From positions 186,001 to 250,000 of the forward strand of contig VXIS01000027.1 in the NCBI GenBank assembly GCA_008704415.1: a stretch of 64,000 bases of DNA, read 5' to 3'. Below the pieces are notes generated by a model. It made no database searches. It worked only from the letters and a program-made list of their open reading frames with translations, and was not told the origin of the DNA. The stretch is from Sphaerosporella brunnea (lineage: Eukaryota; Ascomycota; Pezizomycetes; Pezizales; Pyronemataceae). This document shows, one piece after another, positions 31,437 through 42,149 of the stretch (positions are counted from its first letter, which is position 1; each line of letters opens with the position of its first letter). The position numbers were made by a program, and so were the translations under genes.

Positions 31437-34400
31437 TGACGACGAATTGATTTGGCGGTTGTAGCTTCTTCGATTTGGCCTTGTGTCAACGTTTACACGC
31501 AAGCTAGGTCTTTCATAGCCGCATTTTGTTGTGAACAAGGGAATGACGGTGCGGAAGTAAATCTTCTTCTCGTAGCAAGAGTAGTTGTGAGCGTTTGACG
31601 GGCAACACGCTGAGGTTACTTGGGTTTTGACCTAGCAGTCTGGGGTGGCTCCACTCACCTTCAAAAGTTTACTCTTCACTGATGGGGTCCGCCATGTTTG
31701 GCTGTATGGGCAGTTAGACTGCGAGCTGGTGGGCCGGAGCAGCGCCCGAGTGACTGGACGGGTGGCCAGGGGCGAGGATTCAATGCCGGAGGATGAGCAG
31801 GTGGAGTTCCTTTTGGCTGGCTTAGGTCCCCGGACGGGGTCGAGGGCTGGCTTAGGCCTCCTCACGCTCGGCGTCCGGGCTCAGCTCTGCCGGGCTAGGG
31901 GCAAAATTCACAGCCGCGTGACTCAGGTTCAGATGGGATCTTTTGCCTCACTTCTTTTCTTATGGTCAATTTGTTTTCTTGTGGTTTTTTTTACTTTACT
32001 ATGATGGACGGTTCCTTTGTCTCTCAGGGTTCAATGTATCTGCACGACTTCCCGCTGGGGAGAATAGACTAGGCTCTTGCCACGGCCACATGCTAGTAGT
32101 AGGTGCATGTGCCCATTGCTCTACATGCAGAATCTTCTTTCTCGATGTAATACCGCTTTGCCCACTGTGCTTGCATGTGCGGCTCAATCGCTACCACGGC
32201 TCGTGAGATCTCAGTGATGTTTAGGTGCTGTGATCGAGCCTTGGTTCATTCTGTGGTATGTCGTTGTCTCCTCCATCCCCAGCGATTTACTGTGGGCGGC
32301 CCTCTGTTGCATGCCGGATTCATGTCGCACAGCCGCTTTTACAATACCGGACAATTCAGAATGCTTCAATGTGGGGCATAATAGCTCTGCTTGACCGACC
32401 TCCTTGGAGAGCGACAGCTGAACCAAAGGCAACCCGATGTCGTGCAGTTGAACCTCAATTCCCGGGGAGTGTTTTGAACTGTACGTTGTTGTTCTGAAAT
32501 TACACAAGCGCAGAGTTTCTGCGCTGCAGGACAGCTTTCAATGGCCTCGAATGGCCCCTCATGAAATCTGTGCCCCCGCCAGTAGCTGCTGGATATGCAC
32601 CCTCGCAGTTGTTGTTAAAACCACACCGAACATCTCAGGAACAGCTTTGGGTTTATGTTGAGTATTCTCGGTGGGCATGGTAAGCCGGTACAATGCTTAC
32701 CGAGATGACTCAGTACCCACCCAGACCTCTTCGCGTGCTGCTGAACTACAACCTTTACCCCTTCGGCTGTCGAACTGGCACGCCTCCCATACGCCCACGT
32801 CTGTGAAGGGGTAGCCCCGAGAATTCCCATGCCAGCGCAGTAGGAGACCGGTTCATCGGGCTGCGACCAGTGCTTGAGCCCCAAAGGCGTGGGCTGGTGG
32901 TCAGACTAGGGTCGCGAATTTTGTCGTCACAAAGGCAAAAGCTCCAATTCACAAAATGCGGCATCAGGTGCACTAATGGGTGTGTTTCCTCACGAAGGCG
33001 TAGGACACAGATCAATCTGCTGTGCAGCTTACTTTTGCGACAATGTTGGCGGCCGCATGCGAAGATGGAAAACCTGCATGTTGGTAATACAGTATGGACG
33101 GGCATCACAGGCAACGGTAGGCTAAAACACGATCTTCCGTTGCAGGGCGTCATCAATTGTTACTCAGACTGAAGACGGTCGAACTGGGGGTCGGGAAGGA
33201 AGAACCGCCCTGGCTGTGGTGGACATGCCGACGACGTCGGCGCCGGTGTCGCCATGCAGAACTTGCATCACCATGAAGTGTACATGGGGAACGTCAATGC
33301 CACGTTCAGACCCAGCTTGCGTTGCCGACGCCCGGACAAGGTCTCGTTCATGATGCCGGTCTGGAACAGCCCGCGCGACTGCGAAAAAGAAATTCCCCCA
33401 ACCGCAGAGGGGCCCATGTGGCCTACACAACGGCGCCAACCAATTATGTATCCAAAAAAGTTGAGTCGAGATCCATATCTCGACGGTTACGGAGTTCCGC
33501 AGATAGCGCAGAGGGTCGGTAGCAATGGGCAGGTTCAGCACGCGGTGTCGGTGCTGCGACCGCACGATTGTGCTGAATGCCATCGGGTGTGCAGAAGGGA
33601 AGGTATTTCTTCCGGCGAATGCTGCACTCAGGTCTTTGGCGCCATGAGATTATGTCGGTACACTAATGATGTCCTTCCCATTGACAATCCACGACAAGTT
33701 CCTCACCCGGTGACCGTGAAGGCTTTACTGCCAAGCTGAACCTGTAACGCCGCTTCGTTGGAGGTGATAATAGGGCAAAATGGTTTGATATACTGATGCT
33801 CCGCGGCGTCGAGACGGCTGTAGATACCAGGAAAGCCCGCGAATGACAGAGGGATTGGATTTCTCGATCCCGCAGGCCGGGAGAGGCGTGGGATTTCTTG
33901 CGATCCCGACCACTACCTGGCATGGACCAACATTGCCAAGGAGTCAGCACACCAACATACCGTGAACTACAAGCTTCCAAGACGACCGTTGGATACTAGC
34001 TGCCTACGACCATGCCGAAGTGGCTCGAGTGCTACCATACCTGCTGATGAATGACACAAATGGCCACCAGGGACCGAGCGGCGATGACTGAACTGCCAGG
34101 TACATACCCTACGTGAATAGTTGTGCCCGCATCGTGTGCACCTGGCGGTGGGTGAACGCTGATCAGTTGGTCACCAAAGTCAGCTGAATGGCCTGGGGGT
34201 GGTCGTTGGCGGACTGGCAAAAGCGGCATCCGAGTGCTGTGTCAAATTCGGCTTCGCGTCGCCCGGCGCGCTGCAAAACGCGACCTTCTGCACTGCCAGT
34301 CGCAACCACCAACCTCTCCAAGCGCTCGACGATGCGACACGACCAGCCACGTGACCATGGAGACTCTTCAGTCAACGTTTGCGATCATTGCCCCGAAATC

Positions 34401-35621
34401 ACGGTGCCTCTGCCTGGATTAGCCGGATCAGGGCTTATCGGTCACGGTCGCTGTACCGCGCACTCCATGGCGGGGCGAGTAACTAACCCTAACCCTGCAA
34501 TGCCGGGTTGCGCTATCGGCGCAGACCCAAATCCAGAACTTCGATTTTGCCCCCGTTCCCTTCTGTGCAGGATGCGTTCACGAGCCAATTCCCACATGTT
34601 GCACAGTGTCCATTTTTCCTCGTTTTGGACCTTGGTGACTCCTGACAACAACGAAGACGCTGACCTGGTACCGCATGATCTGTTTTCCCCTTCTCCGTTA
34701 TGTATGTCTTCCTCACTTGCTGCCTGCCGCGGCCCGGTTACAGTGAGCTTGTCCTCTGTAATTCAAGTCTCCAGCATCGGCCATTTTACCCGGCTTCTCC
34801 TCAGTACCGACATGGCGGCCCGTAGTCTCACCGTATCCATCTATTTCATCTTCTCAGCCAGCGCCGGCTCCCGGAATCAATCATCACACGCCGTCTTTAC
34901 CTCCCACATTCTTTTCATAGCGACTACCCTCATCAAACATTCAACACGGCACGCTTTTGCTTCCAGCTCTCAGGCATCGCCGGCTCGCCACATCGATGAC
35001 AGCCTTTATCTGTCACCCTCATTCCACTCCGTCCCGGCTAGCGGCAGCGGTGATGACCGGAATCCTGAACACCATGTCGCTTTGATTATCAGTCTTCTCG
35101 TATCCTGCTCCGCTGTTTTGTCACGCTCGTGCTCCGTACAGCCTGTCCCCATCGTCCCAGCCCCATACTGTCCACCGATAGGTTTTTCCCGCATCAACTG
35201 AGTGCTGGCTATCCACATCAACCAGCACCGAGGTTTCAAATCATATTCCTTCTCCGCTCTACGGTACCGGTAGGCCCAATCGGCGAGCACCGGCGTTCTC
35301 ACTGCGTCCTGTTTTTTTTAGGGTGCTGTGGAAGGCAGCCAAGGACGCCACTGGAGAGGGTGGTGGAATGAAACGCTGGCCATCCACGTCTGGGCTTGCA
35401 TTTGTGGCGAATGACAGAGGCACAGAGGAGGTTTTGGATTTTCATCGTGCGACAACAATCGGCTGCTGGCGTGGCAGGGGCATCATGTAAAGGCCACTAT
35501 CTGCTAGCTGTCTCACGATTCTCTTTGGTTCGCTTGGATTTAATTTTTTTCCTTCGTCCTTTCCTTGGAAGCCGGTAGTGGATCCCCGATGACCGTAGTC
35601 TCTTCTTTCCTGCCAATTTCA

Positions 35622-35662
35622 TGGCCGCAAGCAGCCGAATACAATGTGATTAAAACAAAAAA
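35622..35662 (+). mobile_element. LINE 3' tail fragment
   Basis: ATGGCCGCAAGCAGCCGAAT followed by GTGATTAAAACAAAAAATTG matches the plus-strand LINE end at 17250-17292 (CCATGGCCGCAAGAGGCCGA, GATTAAAACAAACAA). No upstream coding part is recognised. Confidence 0.55.
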
Positions 35663-37631
35663 TTGCATCCTGTTTTTCCCGGTTGCAAGTTGTCGCTTGA
35701 GATTCAAGGAACGCGGGTATGCTGGATGCCTATTTTGCTGCGCTCCGGACCCGTCGTGGTGGCGGCGAACAACCGCGGCTTTGATTCTCTACGGCATGTG
35801 GGATTTCCACTTCACTCTCGGACCGGCCATCGGCGTCGTCCAAGACTGGATGCTGCACCCCGTATTCGGAAACGCGACCAGGTTTTTTGGTACTCCGCCA
35901 TCTCCAGTTTGTAAACGCTGAGATTTCATAAAATATCCTATACCCGGCGTTGACGCAGAAAATTACGACTGCCGCCATCACAATCGATGCAACATTCCGT
36001 TCCGTCGGAGACAAATCCTTGATTACCGCAACGATAGATCTCGCATTAAGTGCAGAAGACGCGCCTTGGCCTCCTGGACCTTGCAATGACTGTTTGTATA
36101 CAGCTCTCGGTGCCGGCAATGGTTTTGCCGCACAATTGTCGAAGTTGTACCCTGCTGCGGTCGTTGCTTTGAACGTGTCATAGCCGGTTCATAGGTGTTG
36201 AAGGCTCGCAGCATCAAATTCCAGAGTCTCCTCCGCACCGGCTACCCTTTCTGCTTGCTCACTTCTGTGTCCACGGTGCGGGATCAGCCGTGTCTTGCAA
36301 CATTGACCCATTTTATTTTCTCACCAGGTCAAGCGGGTTCACAACACACTATAAGTGCGGTCATCCGACGCAGACATCGCATATAACACGTGCCGCTCAG
36401 TTGTCGCAATCGTACCGTATCACAGCTTCCAACTCGGTGGATAATCCCCCGCACAAGGACGTATCTTAGAACCAGCCAGCGGCTGGAGGAAAGACAGGGT
36501 TGACAAGCGTTTGCCAGGCCCGGCAGGCTCGTCAATTGACGTAATTGTGGAAACCGGTAACGCAAGGCGAAACACGCCACCAATCATAGTATGATTTTGA
36601 ACTAGGCAGCGGTGTTTGGTGGAGGGCATTTGAGAGTGATGGGCTTACTGTGTGCCAGCTCCGTGATCTCAAGATGTCCAAGCCATGTGATGGAGGGATG
36701 CCGTCCCGGTAACAGTGATTGAATGGTCTAAAGTGATTCCTCCACGTGTTCTGTCTGCCTTGTCGTACCATTGTTGTGAGTGTAGTTGTGATTTCCGCTG
36801 GATAGTAGTGGCCTGAAACTCGATACGAGGGACAATGGGTTGCGAAAGGATCTGGAATCGCATATCGAGTGCTTGGTTACAACTAGAGAAGGAAGGATCC
36901 GTACGGCCAATTTCGACTATCTATTCGAACATGAGGCCGTCGACAGTGCGACCATGCATCTATTCGCCCTGCCGAGGCCGATGTCGCTCTCCCGTGCTTG
37001 AACCGTTCTTCACCATTGTTGTACATCGAGCGCAGCTTACCCGGGGCTTGCCACCCCGGCCTCTCTCCGGCGCAGCACGCTGTGCATGGTCTGGAGCAGC
37101 AAGTGTTCCGTACGGTCTGTCCAGGACTGCAGACTGGCTCAGGCCGACTGGTACGATCCAATCCGATCCTTGCTTTAGGAGGAACACCAAGACCCAGTCT
37201 GATCCAGTCAACGGGTGTATTCCCAATTACAGGAGCCTGATGAAATCATGAGAGAGTATCGAAAGTAGAGCTTGGAAAATGGAAAGAGAAGGGCGTGAGA
37301 GCAGCATGGCAGCCACGTCCGAGTGACGTCGTCACACTTCAACGTCATCCTCCGAAAGGCCTTCCAGCATCTCATCCGCTTCCGCATCAGTGTATCGTAC
37401 AAGACACCCCTGGCGGAGAAGGCCCCACGATTACTCTGCTCATCCGGACTGCCTTGGGTCCCATGGATGCCATGCCAACCGTATATAGGGCCTGTAGTCG
37501 TGAGGTGGGGGCGTCTGACGCGTGGGCATCATTTCCTCACGTCACCTGGCTTCCTGGTTTCCTTTTTGACGACATTAGCTTGCCGTCGGGACATCCACAG
37601 TGAGGGCCAAAACGTGAGTATGTCGTATAGA

Positions 37632-38259
37632 CAGTGTTCCTCACAGTCCAGTCCAACCAGTCCTGAGTGCAGACCGGACCTGGACCACATCATGCAGCAG
37701 TCCAGTCTGAGCAATTGCCGGGACCAGCAGTTCTTTAGCGGGCATGGACTGGATACTTCCCGCGCAGTAATGCATTACAAAAGGTTTGATATACAAAGCG
37801 CCCGCGGCCTCAAAACCCATGGACCAAACCCCGACAATGTAGTTCATGTATCCTGCGCGCGATCCAACACCCCTTTATGCCTTACGCTCAGGCTGAGTGG
37901 CTTACAGTTTCATGACGATTAGGGCTCCATTCAGGGTCTCAGGGCCCAGTCGTGAACGAGACGCGCGTTGATGACGTTCGGAGGTAGTTGTTAGTATTAG
38001 CGGCCGGTGCAGTCACGGTGGCACGGAGACCTTTTTTTTTTCCGCCGCATATTGGCCTCGCCGTGACGCGCACCGCTCGCACGATTAAACTCACGACGTA
38101 AATCAGGACTGCAGGCAGGTTCAGCATTCCGAAATCATGGACTAGGTTTCCAATCCTGGATCAATGGCGGCCTGGATCCCTTCAGTGCGTGGACTTGACT
38201 AGAGTATGGCAGACCGTCCAGGCCGACCTCCAGACCACCCGGGCCCGTGAGCAACACTG
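37632..38259. mobile_element. Non-autonomous hAT-like element, 628 bp
   Basis: The left end is CAGTGTTCCTCACAG. The right end is CCGTGAGCAACACTG, whose inverse complement CAGTGTTGCTCACGG matches the left at 13 of 15 positions. The flanks CGTATAGA (37624-37631) and CCCATAGA (38260-38267) agree at 6 of 8 positions, consistent with a decayed 8-bp duplication. Subterminal CCAGTC/GACTGG words are frequent at the left end. Parts of the right end recur at 48259-48330 and 43080-43123. No transposase is encoded. Confidence 0.68.
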
Positions 38260-38267
38260 CCCATAGA

Positions 38268-39154
38268 CGGTCCCGGAATCTCTTCCTCATCATGAATCTC
38301 CAGAGCTTTATATACTGCGACCTACCTGAGCGGCAAGCTGGCTGTCAACTAGTCGAAAACGTTGAAACTCCGTCTCCGCACCGGAAATGCGTTATCCAGA
38401 TCTGGAGCGATCGCCGACTACTTGCGCTGTGGTGCAAACTTAATCCTATGCCCAGGTATTGCTTTCGGCTGACAATCTTGGGACATTCTCAGCCCCCGAC
38501 GCCACGCCGTTATCACAACCGCAACGGGTATTCAGGCCGCCGCCCAAAACGCCATGTCAAGATCCCCTGCTGGCTCTGGCTCACTGTGGTTCCGCATTCT
38601 TGCAACCTGGGACCAACACTGGTCAATTGCCATAACACCACCATCTCCAACACTTGGCAGGCTACGTTATTGGATGGCCTCTTTCTTGATACTGCCGCGT
38701 GTATTGTGGAATCTGTCAATCGAGGTCTGCACGCCATCCGGATTTCTTCCATTACAGACTGACAATCTGATGGAGTTCATGGAAGAACGTCCCGGCCGCC
38801 GCCTTGCCTATGGAGACTCTTGTCAACCCGTCGACGCTCTAGCCCGTTGACGCGCCACCAGGGTGAATCTACATGTATGCATCGGCGAAATGCGGTCGAC
38901 CGCGATGGTGATTCCGGTCCCCGATGGGCTTTTGCGTTTTCGTCAGCGTTGGAGCCGCATTGTGGTGGACGACGCCCCCGTGCAGACCACGTTCGCTGCT
39001 GGTCGGTTCTCGAAACTTGGGCTGCGCTGTGCCTTCAAAGACAGGCTAGCGGTCGACGATGGCATTGGGTGACCGCGTATCGAAACATGCACCACTTGGT
39101 TTACAGCTTGCGCAATACCAGCCTCGCCATTCCTGATGTGAGCTTATGATGGTA
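38268..39154. other. Unassigned region
   Basis: A 171-codon plus-strand frame (38247-38762) begins inside the neighbouring hAT-like element and has no recognisable domain. I see nothing else. Confidence 0.3.
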
Positions 39155-39217
39155 TCAGACATATTCCTGACCAGTGGACGGACTGCTGCGCTGTCCGCTG
39201 CGTTGAGTACAACTGGT

Positions 39218-41820
39218 CAGTGTTCTCAGTAGCCAGCCAGCCGGGCGGGCTGCGTTGGGCGGATCCGGGCTGATCAAACAGCCCGGCTGGCTGTTTGGGC
39301 TGATCAAAAAGCCCGGCGGGCTGTTTGGGCTGCAGCCCAAGAAAAAAAAAAGAAAAAAAAAAATTGTATTCTATCGCAATCTAAAACTACAACCCGTACG
39401 CCCCCTACCCCTTACAGTCAAACCTCCCACGTTTTGATTACACCCGCAGCATCCCAATGCCTTAAGCACTCCAGTGCCTCTACAACCTCTACTTTAAGGC
39501 GTGCACGGCGCGCAGTAATTGTCTGCTTTGCGCTACTAAATACTCGCTCCACCTCTGCAGACATGGCTGGAATCGCAAGGATTTCCAAGGCCATGATAGA
39601 CAGGTGCGGGTAGGAAGCACGCTTTAATTTCCAGTATGTGAGAAGGTCAAACGCTCCAAGGTCTTTGGGTTCGGAATTCCACCGCTCATACTCATCTTGA
39701 ACCCTGCGGTGTGGGTCAAAAGTGGTGTGATGATTTTTTTTCGTTCTTGTTTTACGTGCTGTGCCGCGTTTGGTGGTAGACTTCGATCCTCCAGAGGGAT
39801 TATCGCGTTCTTCAATGTCTGAACTCTGTTCGGCTGCAGCATCAAACATCAAGGTATACAGAAAGTCCATGTCCGAGGAACCTTTTGGTGTAGTTGATTG
39901 CTGGGAGCAAGGAACCTCAACTTTATATTGAACATCCCAAAGGTTTTGAACGAGACCTTTGACCTGCTCTATCTGTTTTTTGAAGTCCCGTGGATAATTC
40001 CTTTTCGCCATGCCTTCAAGAAAGTCCCATTTCCACTTGGGATCCAGAACCACACTTGCAAGGTACACCGGAATCTGAAAAACAATCTTGATATACTTTT
40101 CAAGCTGATCGAGGCCATTGCTCAAGGCAGTCTGAATCATATCATATGAAGCTGCCAACTCTGGATATTCACCGCTCTCAACCGTAAGCTTCACCTCGTA
40201 GTCTGTAAGGTGTTTTCTGAGGCCTTCCAGTGTGGGAAGGACTTCGCCAACGGTGCCGTGCGAACCGTCTTTTGCTCGACCCTCAAGAGCGAGAGTGGCT
40301 TTGTGGAATGCCTTTAATATTCCATCAAGATGCGTGAGGATGATCCAATCTTCTCGGTGAAGTATATCTGCTTCGAGAATATCTGAGGAAGAAACAAAGT
40401 AGTTGATGTTTTCCTGTAACCGCAGAGCCCTTTCTAACATCGCGTAGGTTGAATTCCAGCGGGTATCGTTCTCAGAGAGTAATATCAGTTCTCCAGAGGT
40501 TACCGCTTCACCTTCTTCTGCATGTATTCTGAGAAATCGTTGCATACGCTGAGGAGAGCCTCGCACATATGTCACAATGTTTCGGAGCTTTCCCAGTGGG
40601 CCAAGCTTACGCCATGCTTCAATCCTCTCACGTTCTGCATTGATGGCACCTTGTTCCTCTTTGGCTGTTGCAAGATGTAAGCCAATGTCAATAGACACAC
40701 CTTTGCCAAATAGGATACGGCGTGCAACAAGGTTGAGAATGTGGCCTATGCAGTGCAGACGACGTTCTGAAGCTTTAAATGTGTGCGCACTATCATTGGC
40801 CCCGTCCAACTGTTCCTCAATATTGGTGATTGCTGTAGTATTTGATGTAGCATTATCAAGCATAAAATACCCAATTTTACTACTCTTCTGTAGCTCGAAC
40901 TTCTCCAGTAAATCCCAAAAGAGGGACGCCATATTCCTTCCTGTATGAGCTCCATTCATCTCTTTCAGTCCAAGCAAGGTGTCTCGCTTAACCAGATCCT
41001 TGGATGACTTAGATGAATCTAGCCAGTGTGCCACGATTCCGAGAACGGCTTTATTATTGGGTGACGTCCAAAGGTCAAAGCTCCAATGAATGCGGAACGA
41101 TGATTCCTGGAGCGAACGTATTACACTCTCTTGCTGTGTTTCAAACACCTCTTCAATCCAAATGCGAACAGTATTCGCACAGGGCAGTAAACTCTCTGTT
41201 CGAGGATTCAAGGTTTTCAGAAGTTCTAAGAACTTTAAGTGTTCCACATGATGAAAGCTGAGATGTGCGCAAACAATCCAGCTACACAGAGCACTCTTAA
41301 AGACTGGGAGGCTCAGTAGCTGTTTATCTTGATCGTTCTCCTCAGTTTGTTCAATTTCGCCTTGTTTGCCTATTTTGTGTTCCTTGCGCAGATGCAGCGA
41401 CGCCTTGTCGGTCGAACATCCTGTGACTTTGTATTCTCGCTGATCGGGTGCCTTGCACAGATTACATCGCCACCAGTCGTCGCCGTTCCGCTCGAATTTT
41501 GTTCCGTGCAAAAAGATGTGCGACGTAAGTGGGCGCTTTCCTGCACCGCGGCCTTCCACAGATGTTGCAGTTGCTGCGCTCTTGTGTTTCTTGTTTCTCT
41601 GGTTCCGCGCTGTATTTGCTTCAACACACTCTTGTTGAGGAGTGTCGGACATTGTATCCTGAGTGCGTGTGCTTGGGCTGAATATACCGGTAGGTACGTT
41701 ACTCATTCACTACAAATCACTCGAACATAGAACCGCCGGGCCAGCCCGGCGGTGGGCTGGGCCGTTTGGGCTGATGCTAACAGCCCGCCCGGCTGTTTGG
41801 GCCGGCTACTGAGAACACTG
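39218..41820 (-). mobile_element. Complete hAT transposon with open transposase
   Basis: The element is 2603 bp. Its left end CAGTGTTCTCAGTAGCC is perfectly matched by the right end GGCTACTGAGAACACTG. CAACTGGT is found immediately outside both ends (39210-39217 and 41821-41828), an exact 8-bp target duplication as expected for hAT. GC-rich subterminal repeats (CAGCCCGGC/GGGCTGTTTGGGCTG) line both ends, probably transposase binding sites. The single gene inside, on the minus strand, is open for 762 codons. Intact ends, ORF and duplication together suggest recent transposition. Confidence 0.95.
39418..41706 (-). CDS. hAT family transposase, 762 aa
   Basis: The uninterrupted frame starts at ATG 41706 (a second in-frame ATG lies 18 codons later, MSDTPQQEC). 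Near residue 75-115 is a BED-type zinc finger (WWRCNLC... then HLRKEH), the DNA-binding part. The catalytic core shows the first Asp in FDLWTS, the second in YFMLDNATSN, and the Glu in the C-terminal block AMSAEVERVFSSAKQ. The hAT dimerisation region (LTYWKLKRASYPHLSIMALE through the final RRARLKVEVVEALECLRHW) is complete. A lysine/arginine-rich segment ahead of the C-terminal block (KSTTKRGTARKTRTKK) could be a nuclear signal. The enzyme would excise the element through hairpin ends and insert it with 8-bp duplications. The length fits the family and I see no missing catalytic residue. Confidence 0.95.
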   Translation of the reverse strand: MSNVPTGIFSPSTRTQDTMSDTPQQECVEANTARNQRNKKHKSAATATSVEGRGAGKRPLTSHIFLHGTKFERNGDDWWRCNLCKAPDQREYKVTGCSTDKASLHLRKEHKIGKQGEIEQTEENDQDKQLLSLPVFKSALCSWIVCAHLSFHHVEHLKFLELLKTLNPRTESLLPCANTVRIWIEEVFETQQESVIRSLQESSFRIHWSFDLWTSPNNKAVLGIVAHWLDSSKSSKDLVKRDTLLGLKEMNGAHTGRNMASLFWDLLEKFELQKSSKIGYFMLDNATSNTTAITNIEEQLDGANDSAHTFKASERRLHCIGHILNLVARRILFGKGVSIDIGLHLATAKEEQGAINAERERIEAWRKLGPLGKLRNIVTYVRGSPQRMQRFLRIHAEEGEAVTSGELILLSENDTRWNSTYAMLERALRLQENINYFVSSSDILEADILHREDWIILTHLDGILKAFHKATLALEGRAKDGSHGTVGEVLPTLEGLRKHLTDYEVKLTVESGEYPELAASYDMIQTALSNGLDQLEKYIKIVFQIPVYLASVVLDPKWKWDFLEGMAKRNYPRDFKKQIEQVKGLVQNLWDVQYKVEVPCSQQSTTPKGSSDMDFLYTLMFDAAAEQSSDIEERDNPSGGSKSTTKRGTARKTRTKKNHHTTFDPHRRVQDEYERWNSEPKDLGAFDLLTYWKLKRASYPHLSIMALEILAIPAMSAEVERVFSSAKQTITARRARLKVEVVEALECLRHWDAAGVIKTWEV

Positions 41821-42149
41821 CAACTGGTAGGTGGAAACAGATGATCAATTTGTCGTATCTGCGACTTCGGGTGCCAATAGAGATAGGCGGGAGCAGTGGA
41901 GATTAATTTTGTGACCGGCCATTCGTCGGTCACATAAGTGTGCGTCCGTGCAGAATGTACTATGTCGTTACAGAATCCCAGCCCTTTTTGTTTAGCTAGG
42001 CTCAATGCTTCAGCTCGTGGGTGGGCCTGTCCTGCGCCGCTGCTTGAGGCTTGGAACTCGAAATGTAGTAGATATCCGTGGTGTTTGGGCACCGTGTACC
42101 GCAGGTGAACCCTTTGCCGCGCGGCGCTGGGTGGCGGTGGACCCTTCAC

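Larger units (their letters stand above)
30921..37631. other. Long unassigned region
   Basis: No convincing gene in 6.7 kb. Open frames such as 31645-32004, 33254-33739 and 34188-35201 (plus) have no recognisable motif and low-complexity composition. A minisatellite lies at 31340-31436 and a LINE tail at 35622-35662. A pair of CCCTAA units at 34485-34496 is too short to be telomeric. Confidence 0.35.
39155..42149 (-). pseudogene. Host reading frame interrupted by the hAT element
   Basis: On the minus strand a frame from about 42149 reads as a folded-protein-like sequence. It includes YTVPKHHGYLLHFEFQ, a KQKGLGFCNDIVHSARTHTY block and VTDEWPVTKLISTAPAYLYW, up to PTSC at the hAT insertion point (41821-41828). 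Past the transposon and one copy of the 8-bp duplication the same frame continues from 39217 for about 20 residues (TQRSGQRSSPSTGQEYV) to a stop near 39155. I do not know the family. The upstream limit is uncertain, since the frame may continue 5' of 42149 through a splice. The insertion would separate the last residues from the rest. Confidence 0.45.

Noticed and set aside
34483..34498. CCCTAACCCTAA telomere-like repeat
   Set aside because: Only two units, far too few for an interstitial telomere; a similar TAGGGTTAGGG in the Gypsy-1 LTR is also short.
34188..35201. Long plus-strand open frame of 337 codons
   Set aside because: Low-complexity Ser/Pro/His-rich composition, no domain, no intron or start context, and no supporting neighbours. 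Likely chance.
39255..39437. Nuclear-signal-like PKKKKRKKK in a short frame
   Set aside because: Artifact of an A-rich tract in the subterminal region of the hAT element.
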